Counted from the first letter of the stretch, positions 1 through 5,552 are shown. The stretch is 7,789 nucleotides of DNA from an uncultured Eubacteriales bacterium (GCA_900555525.1 USLP01000055.1:1-7789); one strand, 5' to 3'. A program made the numbers and translations. The notes: generated by a model from the letters alone, not told the origin.

Positions 1-18
1 CTCCAAATAACCGAAATT

Positions 19-27
19 AAAAAAAGA
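19..27 (-). terminator. possible T-run terminator after tRNA-Ser
   Basis: Reading on the minus strand, a run of seven T residues begins two bases after the tRNA CCA end. There is no separate hairpin. The stable acceptor and T arms could act as the upstream stem, but this is inference and the signal is weak. Confidence 0.3.
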
Positions 28-114
28 TGGCGGAGAGACAGAGATTCGAACTCTGGGCTCTTTCGAGTCACTAGTTTTCAAGACTAGCTCCTTAAACCAC
101 TCGGACATCTCTCC
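28..114 (-). tRNA. tRNA-Ser (anticodon UGA)
   Basis: This is an 87-nt class II tRNA that decodes UCA and related serine codons. The acceptor stem of 7 bp pairs 108-114 with 32-38, followed by a discriminator G (position 31) and an encoded CCA (28-30). The T arm is CAGAG-TTCGAAT-CTCTG (39-55). The anticodon stem is CTAGT/ACTAG around the loop CTTGAAA, giving TGA at 78-80. A long variable arm with its own short stem supports a serine identity. The D loop carries GG and an A at the Sprinzl 22 position (about window position 92), the base methylated by TrmK, whose gene lies further along this window. The gene follows the GHKL sensor gene on the same strand but has its own promoter. Confidence 0.97.
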
Positions 115-136
115 GCATTTGTAACAACGCTTAAAC

Positions 137-165
137 AGTATACCAAATTTTCTTTGGTTTGTCAA
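137..165 (-). promoter_or_regulatory. promoter of tRNA-Ser
   Basis: On the minus strand, TTGACA (165-160) is separated by exactly 17 bp from TATACT (142-137). Transcription would start near 130, about 16 bases before the mature tRNA end. The spacer contains an ACCAAA/TTTGGT inverted repeat (142-158). This matches a vegetative sigma-A promoter with a consensus -35 and a 5/6 -10. Confidence 0.85.
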
Positions 166-202
166 TACTTTTTTTGAAATTTCTTCAATATTTTTTTTCG
201 TT

Positions 203-1558
203 TTATTTTGAACGCAGGGAAGCCGAAAGGGAAAACACATTGTTTTCGGTTTCGATTTTCATCTGACCGCCGCATCTGTTCACAACCCCCGCGATAGCCT
301 TCATGCCGAGCCCCGGCACGGTAAATCCGCTTTTTCTTGAAAGGTACGGACTGTTTTCGTCATCGCCTTGTTTATGCAATTCGCCGTCAAAGCTGTTGTC
401 GAATACAACGTAAAAATAATTGCCTGCCTGCAATGTTCCGATTTTTATAAAACGCTCGTCTTCCGGCGCTGTCATACAGCCTTCAATAGCGTTTTCCATG
501 CAGCTGCCGATAAATGTGCAAAGCTCCGCATCGGGAATAAGAGCATCGTCCTCCAAGCGGAACGAAATCGAAACGTCTATTCCTGCTTCAATTGCTTTCC
601 TTTTATAATAGCGCAGTATTGCGTCCGCTGTGAAGTTTTCGCAAAGCATGGCTTTTCTGCTGCTTGAGTAATTATTGAGATAATGCTGAAATTCTGACTT
701 TGCTTCGCTGTAGTTTTCGTTATCTATATATGTTTTCAGCTTATTAAAGCATTTTTTTACATCTTCTTTAAGATGGCGTGTTTCCTTTATGCCTTCGCTC
801 ATAAGCTCATATCTGCTTTTTAAAAGCTCAGAAATTTTCTTCTCGTTTTCGGCTTTTACGGCAGCTTCCGTCTTTGCTTTCAACTCCTTTGAAAAAGAGA
901 AAAACATGGTGTTTATCAAAGTAACCGTAAAAAACAGCGCTGCGCTTCCGAAGAGAGCCGAAAATTTCGGCTCGTCAAGAGAAAGCGTACTTGTTGAAAC
1001 AAAGAGCAGAACAATCATGAAAAGCACGTTGAAAATGCACAGATAATTCCATGTATCGTCATCTTCAATTTTGAGATTGGGCGTAAGCGTATTTGAAACC
1101 GTTTTGTCTGCGGCACGGTAGAAGCATGCGGTAAGTATGATTCGGGCAATTGTCATAATCAAATACGGCTGAACTCTTATTTCGGTAAAAAGCGGGTATA
1201 TAAGCTGTTCGGTAATTACCGATGCGGTAAGAATTGCAAAACCGAGCGAATAAAGATATGTAAAAATATAAATAAGCCTTGAAAAACGTTCCTTTGTCAA
1301 TATAGCGGTAAGAGCCGCCAAAACAGCAAGCTGTGAAAAGCGAAAACAGCCCATAATGCTGTCGGGATAAAACGGCTGTGTGAAAAGAAAAGCAAACATT
1401 ACGTCGTATAGCATAAAGCCCAATCCCATTAAAGCCATCGCCTTTTTGTATGATGCGCCCATGTTGGACTTGAAGGGCTTATAAAGCAGTATTGCAAGCG
1501 GAAAAATATCAAGCGCCGCCAAAAGAAAGCATACAATTTTTTCTATAATAAATTCCAT
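203..1558 (-). CDS. membrane sensor protein with GHKL ATPase domain (AgrC/ComD-like kinase, probably non-canonical)
   Basis: This 451-aa protein has about seven hydrophobic helices in residues 6-222 (roughly 6-26, 39-60, 70-87, 94-118, 131-149, 170-190, 200-222). A linker rich in K and E (224-250), a DHp-like helix pair (about 251-295) and a GHKL ATPase domain (about 305-451) follow. The N box is SCMENAIEG (N356), the next ATP-site motif is FDNSF (D387), and the glycine-rich lid is PGLGMKAI (416-422). This is the layout of peptide-sensing kinases of the AgrC type. Where such proteins usually read R-H-D, this one reads RHLKED (261-266). By my alignment the acceptor histidine is E265, with only the shifted H262 left, so autophosphorylation is uncertain. 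No response regulator gene is visible. The start ATG has a GGAG site 10 bases upstream. The gene is divergent from the amidase-holin pair, and no hairpin terminator separates it from the tRNA gene. Confidence 0.85.
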   Translation of the reverse strand: MEFIIEKIVCFLLAALDIFPLAILLYKPFKSNMGASYKKAMALMGLGFMLYDVMFAFLFTQPFYPDSIMGCFRFSQLAVLAALTAILTKERFSRLIYIFTYLYSLGFAILTASVITEQLIYPLFTEIRVQPYLIMTIARIILTACFYRAADKTVSNTLTPNLKIEDDDTWNYLCIFNVLFMIVLLFVSTSTLSLDEPKFSALFGSAALFFTVTLINTMFFSFSKELKAKTEAAVKAENEKKISELLKSRYELMSEGIKETRHLKEDVKKCFNKLKTYIDNENYSEAKSEFQHYLNNYSSSRKAMLCENFTADAILRYYKRKAIEAGIDVSISFRLEDDALIPDAELCTFIGSCMENAIEGCMTAPEDERFIKIGTLQAGNYFYVVFDNSFDGELHKQGDDENSPYLSRKSGFTVPGLGMKAIAGVVNRCGGQMKIETENNVFSLSASLRSK

Positions 1559-1580
1559 TTATATTGGTCTCCGTTCTTAA

Positions 1581-1601
1581 TGATATATACATTATATATC
1601 A
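1581..1601. promoter_or_regulatory. perfect palindrome over the kinase -10/start site, candidate operator
   Basis: TGATATATA-CAT-TATATATCA is a perfect inverted repeat with 9-bp arms and a 3-bp centre. It covers the -10 hexamer of the minus-strand kinase promoter (1591-1596) and the expected start site. A regulator bound here would block that promoter. The AT-rich alternating composition makes chance symmetry more likely than for mixed sequence, so the operator role is inference. Confidence 0.4.
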
Positions 1602-1619
1602 ATGCACACTTATTTTCAA
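1591..1619 (-). promoter_or_regulatory. promoter of the GHKL sensor gene
   Basis: On the minus strand, TTGAAA (1619-1614) is followed after 17 bp by a consensus TATAAT (1596-1591). The expected start is near 1584, giving a leader of about 25 bases with a GGAG ribosome binding site (1572-1569) before the ATG at 1558. Confidence 0.8.
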
Positions 1620-1665
1620 GAGTTTTATTTTATTTTTTCCAAATTCTCACTTTTGCACAAAAACA

Positions 1666-1708
1666 AAGCGTTTTATACTTGCCGATTGACGGCAAAACAC
1701 GGACGCTT
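1666..1708. promoter_or_regulatory. nested dyad in the divergent intergenic region
   Basis: Two inverted repeats share the same centre (1687): inner TTGCCG-N5-CGGCAA (1679-1695) and outer AAGCGT/ACGCTT (1666-1671 and 1703-1708), separated by 7 bases on each side. A second ACGCTT follows at 1709-1714. It lies upstream of both divergent promoters. It could be an operator for a dimer pair or an RNA hairpin; nothing in the sequence decides between these. Confidence 0.4.
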
Positions 1709-1712
1709 ACGC

Positions 1713-1739
1713 TTGAGTTTATAAATGTTATGGTAAAAT
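1713..1739 (+). promoter_or_regulatory. possible promoter of the amidase-holin cassette
   Basis: An extended -10, TGG-TAAAAT (TG at 1731-1732, hexamer 1734-1739), is preceded by TTGAGT at 1713-1718 with a short 15-bp spacer. Transcription would start near 1746, leaving a leader of about 90 bases before the ATG at 1838. The -35 spacing is poor, so this promoter may be weak or need an activator. Confidence 0.4.
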
Positions 1740-1837
1740 CGCACAGTATTTTTTTTAAAAATTTTACTTAAAAACAAAAAGTTGGTGTGAGAAGCGACCT
1801 AATCTGTGTTATTATAAAAAAGAAGGGAGGTGAAGAC

Positions 1838-2491
1838 ATGAAAATAAAGAAAATCAAAAATCAAATTATAAGGGGAATGCTAACGCCGCTTAAGCTTGAC
1901 AAGGTTGACGCTGTCGCATTTCATCATATGGCGCACCCGACCTGGACGGTAAATGATGTTGAAGTATACCACGTTATGAAAAACGGATGGCTTGCCATTG
2001 GATATAATTATTGGATAGGCTTTAACGGAACCGTATACGAGGGCAGGGGCTTACATATCGCTGCGGGAATTGCAGGGCATAACAGCCATGTTATTTCGGT
2101 TGGCTTGCAGGGCGATTTTTCGGTTCAGACGCCGACAGACGCACAGTATAAATCATGCGCCGAGCTTTACAAATATTTAAAAGCGAAGATACCGAGCATA
2201 CAAAAATATGCACGTCATTGCGATTATAATGCAACCGCTTGCCCCGGTAAAAATTTTGATATAAATAAGGTTGCTGAGTTTTTAAACAATTCGGCAAAAA
2301 AGGAGGAAACAAAAATGGAAGAAAAAATTTACAACTGGACAACAGCCTGCCCCGACTGGGCAAAAGAATATGTTCATAAGGCGCTTGAAAAGGGCATTTT
2401 GAAAGGTTTGCCCGACGGCAGTCTGAATTTGAACGAGGATAAGTTATGGACAATCGTTATAGTGATGAGAGCGCTCCAAGGAGGTGAATAA
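1838..2491 (+). CDS. N-acetylmuramoyl-L-alanine amidase, phage-type endolysin with SLH-like C-terminal domain
   Basis: This 217-aa zinc amidase of the Amidase_2/PGRP fold cuts the bond between N-acetylmuramic acid and L-alanine in peptidoglycan. The catalytic domain is about residues 20-150. It shows FHHMA (H29/H30), GYNYWIG (Y56, equivalent to the T7 lysozyme tyrosine), GLQGDF (89-94) and ARHCDYNATACPG with H127 and C135 as the remaining zinc ligands. There is no signal peptide, as expected for an endolysin that needs a holin. A Lys/Glu linker (152-162) leads to a small C-terminal module (about 168-213) resembling one SLH repeat: WAKEYV, then GILKGLPDG. The TRAE core of true SLH motifs is absent, so it is probably a wall-binding domain of the kind found in Clostridia phage amidases. 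I chose the ATG at 1838 because GGGAGGTG lies 5-6 bases upstream; an earlier in-frame GTG at 1787 lacks this. The holin follows directly. Confidence 0.92.
   Translation: MKIKKIKNQIIRGMLTPLKLDKVDAVAFHHMAHPTWTVNDVEVYHVMKNGWLAIGYNYWIGFNGTVYEGRGLHIAAGIAGHNSHVISVGLQGDFSVQTPTDAQYKSCAELYKYLKAKIPSIQKYARHCDYNATACPGKNFDINKVAEFLNNSAKKEETKMEEKIYNWTTACPDWAKEYVHKALEKGILKGLPDGSLNLNEDKLWTIVIVMRALQGGE
2300..2317 (+). promoter_or_regulatory. internal ribosome binding site and in-frame ATG within the amidase gene
   Basis: AAGGAGG (2300-2306) stands 8 bases before ATG (2315-2317), the codon for M160 of the amidase. This spacing and match are as good as those of the gene's own start. It falls exactly at the linker before the C-terminal domain. 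Part of the match is forced by the linker residues KKEE, but the codons used (AAG GAG) are the ones that build the signal. Confidence 0.55.
2315..2491 (+). CDS. possible separately translated 58-aa C-terminal domain of the amidase
   Basis: Initiation at the internal ATG would yield a 58-aa protein with only the SLH-like wall-binding domain and no catalytic residues, in the same frame as the full amidase. Clostridial phage endolysins such as CD27L and CTP1L are known to make an extra C-terminal fragment from an internal start, and there it joins the full-length enzyme in an oligomer. By analogy, the short product here could assemble with the amidase or compete for wall sites. The evidence is the ribosome binding site and the domain boundary; translation itself is inferred. 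Confidence 0.45.
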   Translation: MEEKIYNWTTACPDWAKEYVHKALEKGILKGLPDGSLNLNEDKLWTIVIVMRALQGGE

Positions 2492-2496
2492 CTATT
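2478..2496 (+). promoter_or_regulatory. strong Shine-Dalgarno site deciding an ATT start for the holin
   Basis: AAGGAGGTGA is an almost uninterrupted complement of the 16S rRNA 3' end and overlaps the last amidase codons. Nine bases after GGAGG (2480-2484) the holin frame reads ATT (2494-2496). No ATG or GTG occurs in that frame between the upstream stop (2485-2487) and the first membrane helix. Confidence 0.6.
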
Positions 2497-2877
2497 ACGG
2501 ACTTTAATATTGATACGTTTTCCAAGCTTTTCGGAGATTTTTCAATCAATTTTAATTTGCTGTGGCTTGCGCTTGTTTTCGGAATCGTTACGGATTTTGC
2601 GACAGGGATAGCCAAGGCATATAAAACGGACGGGAAAATATCTTCCTCAAAGCTGCGGGACGGCGGTTTTAAAAAATGCGGAATGGTTTTGGTTTGCATA
2701 ATGTCTTTGGGACTTTCGGAATTTTTTTCCGATACATATTTTATAATTTCAAACAGCGTTCTTTGCTATTATGTATACACCGAGCTTATTTCCGTAACCG
2801 AAAACTTAAACTCACTGGGAGTACCGCTCCCTCCGATTTTCAAAAAGCTTTTGGGCGATGAAAAAAAGGATAACTGA
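2494..2877 (+). CDS. TcdE-type phage holin, apparent ATT start
   Basis: This is a small membrane protein of the Phage_holin_4_1 / TcdE family, which makes holes in the cytoplasmic membrane so an endolysin can reach the wall. From the ATT it is 127 aa, the usual family size. It shows hydrophobic helices at about 22-40, 61-77 and 82-98. Family-like features are VTDFATGIAKA after the first helix, a charged loop (KTDGKISSSKLRDGG) and the ending SLGVPLPPIFKKLLG. The only alternative start is TTG at 2557, which has no ribosome binding site and would remove the N-terminal tail, so the ATT behind a near-perfect site is preferred. The gene starts 2 bases after the amidase stop, suggesting coupled translation, and is closed by a terminator. 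Identity is fairly sure; the start codon is inference. Confidence 0.8.
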   Translation: MTDFNIDTFSKLFGDFSINFNLLWLALVFGIVTDFATGIAKAYKTDGKISSSKLRDGGFKKCGMVLVCIMSLGLSEFFSDTYFIISNSVLCYYVYTELISVTENLNSLGVPLPPIFKKLLGDEKKDN

Positions 2878-2880
2878 CAA

Positions 2881-2913
2881 AAAACGGCTTGCATTTTGCT
2901 GCGAGCCGTTTTT
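2881..2913 (+). terminator. rho-independent terminator after the holin
   Basis: The stem of 12 bp (2881-2892 with 2901-2912) has one G-T pair and an 8-base loop, and ends in a run of five T residues. It begins just after the holin stop codon and separates the lysis cassette from the trmK promoter. The A-run before the stem means it could also work in the other direction. Confidence 0.88.
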
Positions 2914-2915
2914 AC

Positions 2916-2944
2916 TTGACAAAAACGAAAAAATGTGATAAATT
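2916..2944 (+). promoter_or_regulatory. promoter of trmK
   Basis: A consensus TTGACA (2916-2921) is followed after 17 bp by TAAATT (2939-2944). It starts 3 bases after the upstream terminator. The expected start is near 2951, leaving a leader of about 33 bases. Confidence 0.7.
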
Positions 2945-2983
2945 ATTATTATAATTCATTGATTGTAAATTTGGAGATTTTTT

Positions 2984-3670
2984 ATGATAACATTAACACA
3001 AAGACTAAAAAAAGCGGCGGAGCTTATAGGCGAAACAAAAGTTCTTGCCGATGTAGGCTGCGATCACGGCTATTTGCCTATTTATCTTTTGAAAAAAGGA
3101 AAAATAGAATTTGCATATGCCTGCGACATAAGAGAAGGTCCGCTCATGACTGCAAAAAAGAATATAGCACACTACGGACTTTCCGATAAAACGGAATTGA
3201 TAAAGTCTGACGGGCTTAAAGAGCTCAAAGATAAAAAAGCGGACGTTATAAGCATATGCGGAATGGGCGGACGCATGGCAGCGAAAATACTTTCCGAAAG
3301 TGAGGATTATGCCAAAAGCGCAGATGCCGTTGTGGTTCAGCCTATGACGGAAATATATATTTTTCGGAAATTCCTCTGCGAAAACGGCTACATAATCGAA
3401 AAAGAGGTTTTGGCAAAGGAAAACAGCCGATTTTACAATATAATGCGTGCAAAACGGGGAGAGGAAGAAAAAAAAGATTTGTTTTCACTTTATTTCGGAA
3501 AAATTTCGGAAGACGAACCGTTAAGACGGGAATATTTTGAGAATCATTTGAGAATTATGTCGGGAATTTTGGAGGCAAAACGTGGCAAAGAGGACGTAAA
3601 TGAACTTGAATTTCTTACAAAAAAGCTCAAAGAAACAATAAATTCGATAAAAATTAAGGAAAATCGTTAA
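2984..3670 (+). CDS. trmK: tRNA (adenine(22)-N(1))-methyltransferase TrmK
   Basis: This 228-aa cytoplasmic class I methyltransferase transfers a methyl group from S-adenosylmethionine to N1 of A22 in the D loop of tRNAs, including tRNA-Ser in Bacillus subtilis (YqfN). The Rossmann fold motif I is LADVGCDHGYLPIYLL (21-36). An acidic residue ends the second strand in ACDIREGPL (46-54). The GMGG motif characteristic of the family is at 93-96, and VVQP follows at 117-120. The C-terminal third (about 155-228) is rich in charge and helix-prone, as expected for the TrmK tail. Length is normal for the family. The ATG has GGAG 7 bases upstream. It appears to be a single-gene unit with its own promoter, flanked by a terminator on the left and the promoter of the regulator operon on the right. 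Confidence 0.93.
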   Translation: MITLTQRLKKAAELIGETKVLADVGCDHGYLPIYLLKKGKIEFAYACDIREGPLMTAKKNIAHYGLSDKTELIKSDGLKELKDKKADVISICGMGGRMAAKILSESEDYAKSADAVVVQPMTEIYIFRKFLCENGYIIEKEVLAKENSRFYNIMRAKRGEEEKKDLFSLYFGKISEDEPLRREYFENHLRIMSGILEAKRGKEDVNELEFLTKKLKETINSIKIKENR

Positions 3671-3676
3671 AAAAAC

Positions 3677-3705
3677 TTGCAATTTTCACAATTGTATGTT
3701 AGAAT
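3677..3705 (+). promoter_or_regulatory. promoter of the regulator-ftsEX-peptidase operon
   Basis: TTGCAA (3677-3682), a 17-bp spacer and TAGAAT (3700-3705) with an extended TG (3697-3698) make a strong sigma-A-type promoter. The spacer is overlapped by the small inverted repeat CAATT-N5-AATTG (3680-3694). The start is expected near 3712, giving a leader of about 50 bases. Confidence 0.75.
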
Positions 3706-3716
3706 ATATAATGTAT

Positions 3717-3749
3717 ATGTAAAATTATATCTGGATGTAAAATTTATAT
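3717..3749 (+). repeat. imperfect direct repeat in the operon leader
   Basis: ATGTAAAATTATAT (3717-3730) recurs as ATGTAAAATTTATAT (3735-3749), 18 bases apart start to start, just before the ribosome binding site. It could be a binding site for the regulator encoded next, but AT-rich leaders often hold such repeats by chance. Confidence 0.35.
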
Positions 3750-3763
3750 AGGAGTGTGATACC

Positions 3764-4846
3764 ATGCTGAATAAGCATTTTCAAAGCGCAATCTACCAAT
3801 ATGTCGGAATAGTTGAGTATCCTTTCGGGATAATCGATGAAAACGGAACGATAATAGCGGCTTCGAGTACATCAAGCGTGGGCAAAAAAATGCCCGTTAA
3901 TATGGACCTTATTACGGACGGCGCTGTTTTTACCGACAGCGGTATAACATATAAGCCCGTTTTTTCGCGTTCTAAATTTGATTTTTGCGTTTATGTTGAG
4001 AATACAAACGAAATTTCCAAGAAATGCGCACAGCTTCTTGCGGCTTCTTTCATTACGATAAAACAGCATTATGAAGAAAAATACGATACCATAAGCTTTA
4101 TAAAAAATATAGTTTTGGACAGTGTGCTTCCCGGAGATATATATGTACGTTCCAAGGAGCTTAAGCTTGAATACGAAAAATCGAGAATAGTTTTCGCAGT
4201 TTCGCTTCCGTCTCCCGACGATTCTTCGGTAAACGAAATCCTTCAGGGAATATTCCCCGAAAAGGGTAAACAGTTTGTTATAACGATAGATGAAAAGAAC
4301 TATGCCGTTATACTGGAAATGCCCAAGGATGCGGCTGTTAAGGATAAAACGAAAATCGCAAGAGAAATCATTAATATGATAAGAAGCGACGCTATGGTAA
4401 ACGTTTGCGTCGGAATCGGTTCTGTAACGGACGATTTGAGAGGAATTTCAACCTCCTACAGAGAGGCGCAGCTCGCAATAGAAATAGGCAAAGTTTTTGA
4501 TAACGATAAAGAAATACTTAATTATGAAGCTTTGGGAATCGGCAGACTTATATATCAGCTTCCCGTTAAGCTTTGTCAGATGTATCTTGACGAAGTGTTC
4601 AAAAACGGCTCTATCGAAAAGCTTGACCAAGAAACAATTCTTACAATTCAGAAGTTCTTTGATAACAGCCTTAATATTTCTGAAACGTCAAGACGTCTCT
4701 TTATCCACAGAAATACGCTCGTTTATCGTCTTGATAAAATCCAAAAGCTTACGGGTCTTGATTTGAGACAGTTTGACGACGCTATTATATTCAAGGTTGC
4801 CATGATGGTTAAAAAATATCTCTCGGCAAACGTTATGAAAATCTGA
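3764..4846 (+). CDS. PucR/CdaR-like transcriptional regulator
   Basis: This 360-aa cytoplasmic DNA-binding protein has three regions. The N-terminal region (about 15-100) begins PFGIIDENGTIIAAS and resembles the small ligand-sensing fold at the front of sugar-diacid regulators. The middle (about 140-250) is a GGDEF-like, non-catalytic domain; VCVGIGSVTDDLRGI (214-228) and SYREAQLAIEIG (231-242) are typical. The C-terminal PucR helix-turn-helix (about 303-350) contains ETSRRLFIHRNTLVYRLDKI. No ligand can be read from the sequence. Its stop is 10 bases before the ftsE start, so the two are almost certainly cotranscribed, which points to control of the FtsEX operon or its own promoter. The ATG has GGAG 9 bases upstream. 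The family assignment is firm; target and ligand are unknown. Confidence 0.87.
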   Translation: MLNKHFQSAIYQYVGIVEYPFGIIDENGTIIAASSTSSVGKKMPVNMDLITDGAVFTDSGITYKPVFSRSKFDFCVYVENTNEISKKCAQLLAASFITIKQHYEEKYDTISFIKNIVLDSVLPGDIYVRSKELKLEYEKSRIVFAVSLPSPDDSSVNEILQGIFPEKGKQFVITIDEKNYAVILEMPKDAAVKDKTKIAREIINMIRSDAMVNVCVGIGSVTDDLRGISTSYREAQLAIEIGKVFDNDKEILNYEALGIGRLIYQLPVKLCQMYLDEVFKNGSIEKLDQETILTIQKFFDNSLNISETSRRLFIHRNTLVYRLDKIQKLTGLDLRQFDDAIIFKVAMMVKKYLSANVMKI

Positions 4847-4856
4847 GGTGCCTTAA

Positions 4857-5552
4857 GTGTTAGTTTTTGAAAATGTTGTAAAGGTTTATGACAATACGAA
4901 CGTAAGTGCGTTAAACGGAATAAATCTGAAAATAGAAAAAGGTGAGTTTGTTTTTCTTGTCGGACACAGCGGAGCGGGAAAATCAACTCTTATAAAGCTT
5001 ATAACGGCTGAAGAAAAGCCGACAAGCGGAAATATAATAATAAATGACGTTAAGGTTGCGGAGCTTAAACGAAAGGAAATACCTTTTTATCGCAGAACGC
5101 TGGGCATGGTGTTCCAGGATTTCAGACTTTTGGATAACAAAACCGTCCTTGAAAATGTTGCGTACGCTATGCGTGTTATAGGCGCGTCAAACCGTCAGAT
5201 ACGCCGCCGTGTTCCCGATGTTTTGGGAAGAGTGGGGCTTTCGTCAAAGGCAAAATTTTTGCCGAATCAGCTTTCGGGCGGAGAACAGCAAAGGGTGGCT
5301 ATAGCAAGAGCGCTTGCCAATAATCCCAACCTTATAATTGCGGACGAGCCTACGGGAAATCTTGACCCCGAAACTTCGAGAGAAATAATGAGCTATCTTG
5401 AAGAGATAAACAAAAGTGGTACCACTATTATAGTGGCAACGCATGATAAGGAAATCGTAAACAGTATGCACAAGCGTGTTGTGGAGGTTGTCGGAGGACT
5501 TATCACGAGAGATGACGAACGGGGAGGATATGCCGAAGATGAAGAACTTTAG
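4857..5552 (+). CDS. ftsE: cell division ATP-binding protein FtsE
   Basis: This 231-aa ABC ATPase binds FtsX at the inner face of the membrane and drives conformational signalling to a wall hydrolase during division or elongation. All ABC motifs are intact: Walker A GHSGAGKST (36-44), Q loop VFQDFRLL (85-92), signature LSGGEQQR (139-146), Walker B LIIADEPTGNLD (159-170) and the switch histidine in ATHDKE (H196). FQDFRLLDNKTVLENV is a typical FtsE stretch. The start is GTG with GAGGTG 6 bases upstream, overlapping the stop of the regulator. The tail after residue 215 is short and acidic. The gene overlaps the start of ftsX, as is usual for this pair. Confidence 0.96.
   Translation: MLVFENVVKVYDNTNVSALNGINLKIEKGEFVFLVGHSGAGKSTLIKLITAEEKPTSGNIIINDVKVAELKRKEIPFYRRTLGMVFQDFRLLDNKTVLENVAYAMRVIGASNRQIRRRVPDVLGRVGLSSKAKFLPNQLSGGEQQRVAIARALANNPNLIIADEPTGNLDPETSREIMSYLEEINKSGTTIIVATHDKEIVNSMHKRVVEVVGGLITRDDERGGYAEDEEL

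Noticed and set aside
142..158. ACCAAA/TTTGGT hairpin as terminator of the sensor gene
   Set aside because: On the minus strand it is not followed by a T-run, and it lies exactly in the spacer of the tRNA-Ser promoter, so promoter context explains it better.
368..1046. Plus-strand open frames of 62-99 codons inside the sensor gene
   Set aside because: They run antisense to a well-supported kinase-like gene, lack ribosome binding sites and show no recognisable protein features.
1580..1771. 63-codon open frame in the divergent intergenic region
   Set aside because: It has no ribosome binding site, starts within the kinase promoter palindrome and reads through the nested dyad. Its composition looks like translated AT-rich non-coding DNA.
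1787..1837. Upstream GTG start for the amidase adding 17 residues
   Set aside because: It has no Shine-Dalgarno site, and the extension translates across the strong GGGAGGTG site that serves the ATG at 1838.
2935..3189. 84-codon open frame overlapping the start of trmK
   Set aside because: It overlaps trmK in another frame, begins inside the trmK promoter and encodes an Arg/Cys-rich sequence typical of a shadow frame.
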